A stretch of DNA of 64,000 bases. Source: Tetrapyrgos nigripes. Taxonomy: Eukaryota > Basidiomycota > Agaricomycetes > Agaricales > Campanellaceae. This document shows, piece after piece, positions 47,686 to 56,018 of this stretch (its first letter is position 1; the number at the start of each line of letters is the position of its first letter). The notes under the pieces are model-generated. The model was not told where the DNA came from, did no database searches, and saw nothing but the letters and a program-made list of their open reading frames with translations. The stretch covers positions 248,001-312,000 of the forward strand of contig JAACJM010000019.1 of the NCBI GenBank assembly GCA_013368315.1, read 5' to 3'. Position numbers and translations under genes: made by a program.

Positions 47686-48060
47686 GGTGGTCGTGATACA
47701 AGAAGGATTGAAATCTACACATTCGGTGTATTTACAAATCGTGCGGAATCTTACGTTATGATACTACACTGTCGTGTTACGCGTCGCAGTTGTAACGGTA
47801 CTACTACAAAGTACATAGTAGCTCTCTAGAATGGAGCTTAAATTGTACGGGTATCCTACTGTGGGGACATGTATGAAAGCAACCATCCACAGTGTCGCAC
47901 CTTTCTGGAATCTGCTGCAGTTGCTATTTTTAGCAACCGAGGTAATGGGGATTGAAATATCATTGATCTCGACGTTCCATTGTCCGTGTCGTGCAACCAC
48001 GTCTTCGTTACGAGTCTGCTTCTATTCATTACTGAGAGCTGGTATGTCGCAGGTGCAGTT
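47686..48060. other. Gap upstream of SVF1
   Basis: About 375 bp, AT-rich from 47690 to 47830. It holds the SVF1 promoter and the 3' end of the next minus-strand gene. No coding or RNA signal is seen. Confidence 0.4.
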
Positions 48061-49337
48061 CTATGTCTCATTCGCTGAATCACAGGCAGGCAACCCTCCA
48101 TCAGTTCTTGGTCGTTTCTGAGGTCTTACTGATTCATCTGAACCAGGTAAACGACGATGCGAAGATGAGGATGGTGTAGCATTCGAATGAGTACGTCCTG
48201 ATTGACCCTGAAACAAGTGACGTTAGTCAAGATACAGGAGGCAGCCTTGGTTCAAAGACTCGCCAGAGAACCCCCGTCGAAGTGTATCCAAGTAAGAAAG
48301 GTATCTGAATCGTCATCGACTTTCGCAGAGGAGTTCTGGATAGGCGCTGCTGGTTCATTGTCATTTGAGGTGGTAATTTTGACAAATTTCATAATTCCGT
48401 TCTCCAACAAATCCAAAAGTCGTTTATTCTGGCTGGTCTTTAAAGACGATGGATTCTGTAGAGGAATATCATTCGGCCAACCAAGGAGATGGACACCGTA
48501 ACTCTGCAGCCGCTCTGGGTTTGTCCATTTCATTTCTGCATTGCGAATCCCACAAGCAAGCCTGTTGAAAACACGTCCACAACCAAGACATATCGAACAA
48601 ATATAATACATACCGTAGAGCATTGCGTACGTTCTCGTAGAGTTCCTGCTTGACAGATTTTGCTGACTGCCTTGGAGTTGTTGGCACTGATACCGAAGTA
48701 GAAATATCCCCACTTGATGATGTACTACCGACTTCTTCAGCAGATGAGACGTCCTTGTTTTTGAGACAGTGCTGTTTAAATATTCGTGCCCCGTGTTCTC
48801 CGCCATTCCGAAGTCCCCGCCAGAATTCTCTCCCTGCAACAGATCCACCGAGAAAGCCTTCATTGCTGGAATCACGGAGATCGACCGCCAACAAAAAGGA
48901 CTCCACGCCAGCTGTCTCCCACAAGTCTTCGAGTATTTGAGACGTCTTGACGAGTACACCCCGAACTGTGCCAGTAGACTTGAGAAGGAGGAGAGAACGC
49001 TTGAAGACAGTGGATCACTGACTTTCGTGCACTCGGGTGTCCTCACTCGGCTCTGAAGCAGGAGGATCCACAGAAGACGAATCAGGAGGCTGAAAGAGAT
49101 ATTTGCTGTGCCATTGAGCTACCCTTCTTCTCGTCTGCATGGGGAGTGGTCGGCATTCGTCAGCTATGTACACCTGGCCAAGTGATCCAAGTCAACCTTT
49201 TCGAAAGACATTGCTTCTCTTTCCGAAAACGCTCTTATTTCTGCCAGTGACTTGGCCATGAAGGCTTCGAAACGTTCAAGGAACAGATCGTCGGGAGGCG
49301 TTTGTTCATTACTGCTGTCAGTGCTGAGCTCGAGCAT
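48061..49337 (-). CDS. Conserved-looking protein of unknown function, spliced through a GC-AG intron
   Basis: I do not recognise a named domain. Start MLELSTDSSNEQTPPDDLFL; then RFEAFMAKSLAEIRAFSERE, LPMQTRRRVAQWHSKYLFQP and a Ser/Pro-rich linker. The central block looks folded: WETAGVESFLLAVDLRDSSN, EGFLGGSVAGREFWRGLRN, KQELYENVRNALR joined by an intron near 48557-48617 to CGIRNAEMKWTNPERLQSYG, VHLLGWPNDIPLQNPSSLKT and SQNKRLLDLLENGIMKF. The exon ends WIHFDGGSL. A 56 nt intron with donor GCGAGT (48208-48263) keeps frame into GQSGRTHSNATPSSSSHRR, RPQKRPRTDGG (a basic, nuclear-signal-like patch) and the end CDSANET. Without it the frame stops after ASL. About 330 residues. An in-frame ATG 51 nt upstream is possible. 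Divergent from ACL4 with 68 bp between start codons. Confidence 0.7.
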
Positions 49338-49405
49338 TAGGATTAGAGAGTTGTGTACAAAGCTTGTTGTGTATGTAATTGTCTTCATTCCTCTAAATAT
49401 CTTTC

Positions 49406-50748
49406 ATGGGCCGCACCAAACCAAAAAATTCCAAACAAGCCTTTTCAAAGGCTGCAGAACCTTCGATCCAATCTTCAACAGTCAAGGCTCCCTCAATATT
49501 ATCATTGCTTGAAAAAGCCCAGTCTCTCATTGTTCAATGCGACTATGATCTCGCAACCCGATTTATACAACGGATATTAGAACAGGAACCCTCAAATGTA
49601 GAAGCACAAGAGATGCTTGGTGTCATTCAGTTGGAAACAGGAGACGTTGAAGCAGCCCAACAGGTATTAAGAGCTCTTTCTATTCCATACCTCTTCTCAG
49701 ACTCAATTTCAGACGTTCTTAAGTTTATTATCCCAACCTTCACCCCCTCCATCTGCTCATCTGTATCTTGCGCAAATAAGTGAAGATGATCCTCGATCAG
49801 CTCTGCAACACTACCGGGCCGCTATCGATATCCTTAATGCACAACTTAAAGGCAAAGAACGGGCAATGGACGGCAATGAGAGCGAGGATGAAATAGAGAT
49901 CAGAAATAATATTGTTCGAGCTCTCATCGGGCAGGTAGAGATATGGATGGATCCATCCTATGACTTATGGTACGCGTTGCTTCTCTCTTGTCGGAGTGAC
50001 ATTTCTCTCAAGACGTAGCTCATTGCAGCTTCGAACCAGAAGCAGAAAAAACATGCGAGGACTTGATCGCGTCGGCATTGCGAACTGATCCCGGTAATGC
50101 AGAAGCTTTGCAAATGCTTGCATCCGTTCGTATGTCCCAGCAACGTCCAGAAGAGGCCAAGGAGTGCCTGGAGAAATCGTGGACGACATGGAAAAATTTA
50201 GACATAGGTTGGTTGTTTTACCTGTCGTTCAAGTCTCTTGCTCAGCCTATAAATTCAGACCATCCAAAAATACCTCCGATACCAACGCGTCTTGCCATGG
50301 TCAAACTTTTCCTTGAACTATCTCTGTACGCTCCTGCACTATTGGTCCTTCACGGTATAATGTCCTCGGATGATCAAGAAGTCGAAGCTTGGTATCTAGA
50401 GGGATGGTGCTACTTCCTCATGGCCGAGCAAGCAAAAGAAAGTGGAGGCAAATTGGATGACATGACTTGGGAGGAACTCGCAAAAGATGCCAGAGATCGT
50501 CTCGAAACCTGTCAGATGGTAAGTTAGCTTTTTTGTGAGCTCGTAGATTTGTTGCTCATCATATTAAACAGCTGCATGTAAATGAACAACATCCCGACAA
50601 GCCTCTACTAGACCATGTGCGGGAGCTTATTGGTAAACTCGATGCCGCTGGAATCAAGGCATCGGCCGCAGATGAAGAGGATAATGACGAGGGAGATTGG
50701 GTAGACGAGGCTAGCGAAGACGAGGACGAGGACGTCCAAATGTCGTAG
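49406..50748 (+). CDS. ACL4: Acl4-like assembly chaperone of ribosomal protein L4 (TPR protein)
   Basis: Acl4 binds nascent RpL4 and escorts it to the nascent 60S subunit. Start MGRTKPKNSKQAFSKAA, basic. TPR-type helices follow: LEKAQSLIVQCDYDLATRFI, QRILEQEPSNVEAQEMLGVI, SAHLYLAQISEDDPRSALQH, EDLIASALRTDPGNAEALQM and VRMSQQRPEEAKECLEKSW. Later parts are TRLAMVKLFLELSLYAPALL and DDQEVEAWYLEGWCYFLMA, ending with the very acidic tail DEASEDEDEDVQMS that suits a chaperone for a basic ribosomal protein. Introns lie near 49662-49716, 49970-50028, 50207-50258 and 50520-50572. About 370 residues. The assignment rests on TPR layout, acidic end and overall length; a generic TPR protein remains possible. 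Confidence 0.82.
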
Positions 50749-51001
50749 ATCTAGTCGCCAAAGTGCATGTATAGTAATGTATAGTCGTTTCTTGACTACA
50801 AAATTAGATAAATTGGGATCGAGTACAACTCTTTATACTGGTTTGACCAAGGTTTAATCCCAATGAAGCTCATAGCTGGTCTGTGTTCCTCTAGCTATTC
50901 CCCTACATACTCCCAAGAACCCACCGTAGTTTAAGCGAGCCAAACATCGCGGAATCCGATTCTCTGGAATTTGACACGAGGCGGAAATTACTCTTCTCTG
51001 A

Positions 51002-52655
51002 ATGGCAAAACTCAGAAAGGAGGCCTTGTACACGTCCTACTCCAAGTCTCTGCGCATAGTCGCCTCTGGAACACTATTTCTAACCCATACCTTTTCTCTC
51101 CCATGTCATCCCGCTCCGTCTACAGTGCCAGTGGTGAGAGCCCACTCTGTATCCAAGATGCGTGGCGGATCTGCTAGCTCTCTGCTGTCTCTCTTGGCAC
51201 AATTCCCTCATGTAATAGACGCTGCCTTGATAGCGTCTCTTGGAGGAAACGATGATGGTCAAATACTGATTCAGGAATTGGAGAACGAAGGAGTAAGCAC
51301 GCGACTGTGCAAGGTGTGGAGAGGTGCAGGTGTGCCTTCTGCCTGGGTTCTCCATGCTAGTATGTCTTGATTGCTTTTTGCCTCTGTCAATTTCTGAATC
51401 TTTCTGTAGACGATAGCGACACCCGTACAGTCATTAATCACAATCCACTTCCTGACATCACACACGAAGAATTCGTATCACTCCTTGGTCCTTTATTAGT
51501 TCCAGAAAACTATCCAACAATACCTATGCAGCCTCCTACTCCGCCTGTAACTACTGGTCCAAGAAGTCCCAGTCTATCAGGATCACCGCCAACAATCTCG
51601 GGTACCAACAGTCCTGCCCCATTTGATTGGATTCATTTCGAAGGAAGATCTGTAAAAACAACCTTGAGTAATATTACTGGACTGGATGGGCTTTCTCGAG
51701 AGCGGAAGTGGCGAAGTCGTACTGTCTTCAGCGTCGACGTTGGCCGACGATATCGCCAGGGCATTGAAGCGGCGAGTATTCTTCTCCTCGCTTTCAACTC
51801 TCTCCTTAATGCATCTACAGCTCATTCCGCATGTCGACGTCTTATTTCTGAACAAACACTACGCCCAAGCCACCTCTCCCCAGTTCGCTAGTTCACCAAG
51901 AGCATTTTTGCTATCCTTAATGTCCATCGCCCCACCGCATGCTCTCTTAGTAGCGTATTGGGGCACAGAAGGAGGTGCTGCTTTATCAATACCTACCAAG
52001 GAATATTTCCAGAGTTCTGGTTGGGTAGAAGAAAGAACACCGGGTATTCGTCGTCGCCAGCCCTTAGGAAGACAAGACAATTTGCTTCATCCCGATAGCG
52101 TTTCGGCTATTGACGATACGCGGTCTGTTAGGACTGGCAGTGATTTTTGGGCTGACGGTAGAAGTCGTTCGCCGTCGTCGAGCACATACACAGCTAAAGA
52201 AGACACTGAGGACAGCTACTCGCGAGGTGGGACAAGCAGTGTTACGAATGGACGCTTCGAGGAAGGAAATGAATGTGATGATGACAACGATTCACAAGCA
52301 ACTGAGGTCCCAGATGAAGACAACATAGTGGATGAAGTGGGAGCTCAGGATGCATTTGTGGCAGGTATGATATATGCCTTGAGTCGCAAAATCATGCCTG
52401 GTCCGCCTTATACCCCCTCTGCTGGCGGCGAGAATGTGGGATCTAATGGAGAATATGACCGTGGCCGTTGGAGACAGCTTGACGAATGCTTAAGGTCTTT
52501 ATCTTCATGATCTCCGAATTCAGATCGGTTACAGTCAACTGATGCTATCTTTGCTTCTTAGATTCGCCACCGAGCTTTCAGGTCGTAAAGCCCGAAGACC
52601 TCATTGGAACGGACTAGCCAGGGAGATGGCAAGATCTGGCTGGTTTAACGAATAG
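51002..52655 (+). CDS. PfkB-family sugar kinase, ketohexokinase-like
   Basis: The fold opens with IVASGTLFLTHTFSLPCHPA, then MRGGSASSLLSLLAQFPHVI (the PfkB glycine-rich sugar site), ALIASLGGNDDGQILIQEL and GVPSAWVLHAS. After an intron come RTVINHNPLPDITHEEF and WIHFEGRSVKTTLSNITGL, the ketohexokinase-type block. The join between GRRYRQGIEA and LIPHVDVLFLNKHYAQ needs a GC-AG intron (51772-51820, donor GCGAGT). The ATP/catalytic motif is DEVGAQDAFVAGMIYALS, with the catalytic Asp but Gln in place of the usual second Gly of GAGD. It ends, after an intron at about 52496-52561, with FATELSGRKARRPHWNGLA and SGWFNE. A low-complexity insert (about 52030-52330) interrupts the domain. Substrate is probably a ketose or related sugar; fructose is inference. 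Confidence 0.85.
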
Positions 52656-52785
52656 GCCGGAGAACATGAGGATGTGAATTTCTATACCATCATCTGCAAA
52701 ATACCCCTAATGCTTTGCACTGCTATCGTATTTTATGGCTGCCTTTACTACCTAGCACTGTATACCCTTACTATTAGTATGAACA

Positions 52786-53122
52786 ATGCCTCAGGCCTCA
52801 GAAGCTGACTCTCAGCTGCAGTCAGACGTGATTCCGATTTCATTTGAGCCTCGTGACGTCAAGCCTGCCCTCAAGCGCAGACGTATGTATATAAGGCTGC
52901 TCTCTGAGGTTAAGGGTTTCTTTAGAACATCGATTCTCCGTGTCGGCGAACGTCACGTATGTGTGGTATGTTTCCTTCCTCCCAATCGCATCGATGAGCA
53001 TAGCTGATCTTCCCCCAAAGCCGGACCAGCGCAGCTGGATTCCAGCGCTAGTGTCAGCGCTGAAACAGAGGAGCGTTGTAGTCGCATCGCTTGATCTAGC
53101 TGAGCGTGTTTTATCTTCGTGA
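52786..53122 (+). CDS. Possible small two-exon gene of unknown function
   Basis: Exons 52786-52882 and 52926-53122 give 294 nt, 97 residues in one frame: MPQASEADSQLQSDVIPISF, then EPRDVKPALKRR, QHRFSVSANVTYVWYVSFL, ADLPPKPDQRSWIPALVSAL and KQRSVVVASLDLAERVLSS. The intron has a GTATGT donor and TTTCTTTAG acceptor. Composition looks coding, but I recognise no family. Coding-like pieces continue to about 53560 (for example AVWDRLDPRNQWLVGRAVF and APGLYIASGVSGNLYDSASG, each followed by donor-like sequence), so this may be the start of a longer gene whose joins I could not settle. Confidence 0.35.
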
Positions 53123-53716
53123 TCTAGGTGTGTTATCATGGCCCTCATTGTCTCAGGTCTATCTGAACATAGTTTTGCATTTCTTCACCAGACGCGCAGT
53201 GGTTTGATATCGCGAATCGACGTTGATGCTTCATTTGATTCAGCGTTGAATGGGTCATTGCCGTTTGGGATCGTTTAGACCCCAGAAATCAGTGGCTTGT
53301 GGGCCGCGCCGTGTTCGAGGTGCGTACTTTCTCCTTGTTCATGCGTACTTATTCACTGATGCTGCATTCATCTGTAGCTCCTGGTCTGTATATAGCTTCG
53401 GGTGTGTCAGGAAATCTATATGACTCGGCATCCGGATATCAGGACGTTGATATCTGTCTGCTCTCGACGTTGTGGGTATGACTGGTTTGAGGCTGAAGTC
53501 AGGCTGCGGCCTTTTTACAAATTAATTGCACCAGGTCCATCCATACTTTCTGTCATACTGTACTTGTCAATGTTACGGTTTGAGGGAGAGTTACTTTACT
53601 TCTGTGTGTTGAATGGAGAAAATGAAAGTCTGAGACGTCAGAGACTAGGCACGCGACAGCCGATGTAACCGCCTATGCCGACGCGTAACGCGTTTTTTTT
53701 TTCCAGCACCATCATC
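53123..53716. other. Unresolved stretch upstream of the DUF155 gene
   Basis: Several short coding-like frames with intron-like borders lie here (53144-53278, 53230-53320, 53382-53480), but no single spliced reading wins. It also holds the promoter of the DUF155 gene, with a T-run just before that gene's first exon. Confidence 0.3.
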
Positions 53717-55221
53717 ATGGTAAGTACCAAGTTTCAAGCACGGTGTCTGCGCTCAACTTCAGGCTTCGTGCTGTCTATGTAGCTTCCTTTCAGTCGTTGG
53801 GCGACAAGTTTTCCTGTTCATAGACAATTTGTCCCTTCAAATTGTTGTCTCGGACTAGTCAGACGGTATTCATCTGGTACTGTTCCTCGGTCATCGTCGC
53901 GCTCCAACGCTGAATACAAGAATCCCGATTCACTGAAACCGAAGCCAAAATCGACGACATCCCTTCGTCGCTCCGCTTCCGCTTCACTTCCTATTCGGTC
54001 CAATCCCACACCAACTCGGAGCGAAATCCAAACCGTCTTTACTCTTGCTACTGCTCAAAGATATTTGCTCTCTCGCATTCACGTGCATGAAAATCTTCCG
54101 TTGAATGCTCGAATACTTCACGAATCATGGTGGGTGCCGAAATGGGGTCATAAAGAGAAAGAGGGAGAGATTTTCGTGTTTGGAAACGGAAGTTTTGTGT
54201 GCTGGGGTCTGGACGAAGAAGATGCGCGTGCGTTTGCGAGCGAGGTCTTGGAACGAGTTGCTGGGCTACAAGTCGGTCCTCTGAAGGAAGCTGAAACGGA
54301 GGAATTGGAGTTTGTGATGGATCCTTCAGAGTATGTCTGCAACTTCGACCTATGAACAAAATAGTACTGACATTTTCTGTGCAGAGAGACTCGACTGCAA
54401 GGTGACCTGATTATTCTAGGTCGGAATCAGCCTCCGAGCTCAGAGGACATCAATCCTATTGACCTACCACCCATGGTGCTGCCTGCAGAGACTCTGTTGG
54501 CAAGATACGCGTTTTCACAGGCTCTTTCACGGTCGACAGCTTTATCTGCTTTAGAAGTCTCTTTGGATGATTACTTGTCATCAATGGCCCAACTACCCCA
54601 TTCTCTGGAACAAACAGGCAGACCTGGCATGAGTCGCACGGCGCTCATCAAAAAACTTGGTCAATTAATGAAGTTCAGGCAGGGTCTGAACCTCAACCGA
54701 GAAAATTTCAGTGACGTTCCTGATTTTTATTGGGCTGAACCGGAATTGGAACGTGAGTCCGACTGTTTTCGTGGTCGTCAAATTCTAGGATTGATGGTAT
54801 CGACTTTTCTTAAGGCCATTTCAAATCCCTGAGCAAAGCCCTTGAGGTAAAAGCACGAACGGATTCTGTTAACGACAAGATTACTTATGCGGCAGAGGTA
54901 AAGAGGTTTCCTTAGCGTCCTTTGCGCCAATCCTTACGATGCGTTTCATTAGGCTCAGTCCGTGTTACGACAACTTCTTACTGAAGTGAGTACTCTCGTA
55001 TGTTGGTGAGCATTGGCCTCTCTGACCTGTCAACCCAGTCCTCTTCACATAATCTAGAAATTATCATTATTCTTCTTATTGCTGTAGAAGTGGTTATTGT
55101 GAGTATTCGTACTGCGAGTGTTCATGGATGATGCTAATACTGTGCTGTACAGGCCCTCATACGTGATGGACCTGAACTTTGGGAAATGGCTAGTGGAAAG
55201 TCCAAGGAAAAGCACGAGTAG
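53717..55221 (+). CDS. RMND1/DUF155 mitochondrial inner-membrane protein
   Basis: The only base triplet in the first coding exon is ATG (53717-53719); an intron to about 53780 joins it to LPFSRWATSFPVHRQFVPSN, giving an Arg-rich mitochondrial presequence that continues CCLGLVRRYSSGTVPRSSS. The DUF155 domain follows: EIQTVFTLATAQRYLLSRIH, KEGEIFVFGNGSFVCWGLDE, LVLPAETLLARYAFSQALSR-like helices, LGQLMKFRQGLNLNRENFSD and VPDFYWAEPELER. After short introns come KALEVKARTDSVNDKITYAA, the single membrane span NLEIIIILLIAVEVVI and the family end RDGPELWEMASGKSKEKHE. Human RMND1 and yeast relatives (Mrx10, Rmd1, Rmd8) support mitochondrial translation or meiotic division; the presequence points to the mitochondrial branch. 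About 420 residues. Confidence 0.85.
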
Positions 55222-55568
55222 AATTCTACACAGTCGTCTGCTAGATCTAGAAAATATCTCATACCCATGTATTCTGCCAACCTCATCTCAATGTAGGGTT
55301 ATCTTAGTAGAACGTGTAAATGTGACGTCGGCATCATTGGTTCAGACTTCAAGTAGTTCGGGAGAACCAGCTCATAAGGTTAAAGGGCAAAACACGGGTG
55401 AAGGAGCAGTTTCTGAAATGCACGCGTCGTATGACCGAACTTGAGTGGGTAAATGTGTTTTGGGTTGTTCAGCTTATCCACGCGTCCGACAGGAACAGGC
55501 AACGTTTAAAGAGTCTTTTATTCTGCTCTATGGAGGATGTGGAAACAGTCAATGGAAGGTAATCTCGA
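55222..55568. other. Convergent 3' region DUF155 gene / NUO9.5
   Basis: 350 bp between two stop codons of convergent genes. Short open frames here have no coding character. No RNA gene is seen. Confidence 0.4.
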
Positions 55569-55906
55569 CTACTCGTCATCGTATCCCTGTACTGGCCGTC
55601 TGGGTCTGTTGGGAACTGTTTGATTTGGGTTAACGCTGGAGCTTTGAGAGAACAGAGTGGACTGACGAGGATATGACATAGGGACAGATTCAGGAGGAAC
55701 GTATCCAAAGAAGCGTTCACGAATGGGTGGTATGACGGCAACCATAATTGGGCCTATTCCTCCAAGGACACAAGAATAGTAGATGACGGGTTTTTCATGG
55801 GCCATTCGCCGCTTTTGAGAGAGAATAAGTATCCAGATACACTGAAAAAGAGAGAACTGACCAAGAAATTAACAGAGTTTGTGAAAGGACGGAATAATGA
55901 AGCCAT
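55569..55906 (-). CDS. NADH:ubiquinone oxidoreductase 9.5 kDa subunit (fungal NUO9.5/NI9M)
   Basis: A small accessory subunit of mitochondrial complex I. Exons 55862-55906, 55667-55811 and 55569-55615 add to 237 nt, 78 residues. The sequence runs MASLFRPFTNSVNFLRRM, then AHEKPVIYYSCVLGGIGPIM, VAVIPPIRERFFGYVPPESV and PMSYPLPNRPRRPVQGYDDE. The single membrane span (SCVLGGIGPIMVAVIPP), the PPIR motif and the TYP/SYP-Pro-x-Pro-Arg-Arg end are the family pattern. The second intron is needed to restore the SYPLPNRPRRP block; reading through it inserts a Ser/Gln-rich stretch instead. The gene is divergent from SNU66, with 112 bp between start codons. Confidence 0.85.
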
Positions 55907-56018
55907 AGCTGGACTCCAAATGAGGCGGTAACACAAGAATCAAAGAGTGAACTAGCCGACTACAAATCCAGTTGCAAGTGAGTCACAATACGACCAAACA
56001 TCATCACTTCCTACCATC
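55907..56018. promoter_or_regulatory. 112 bp divergent promoter NUO9.5 / SNU66
   Basis: Two start codons face away from each other across 112 bp, so this must serve as a bidirectional promoter plus both 5' leaders. No TATA box is evident. Confidence 0.5.
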
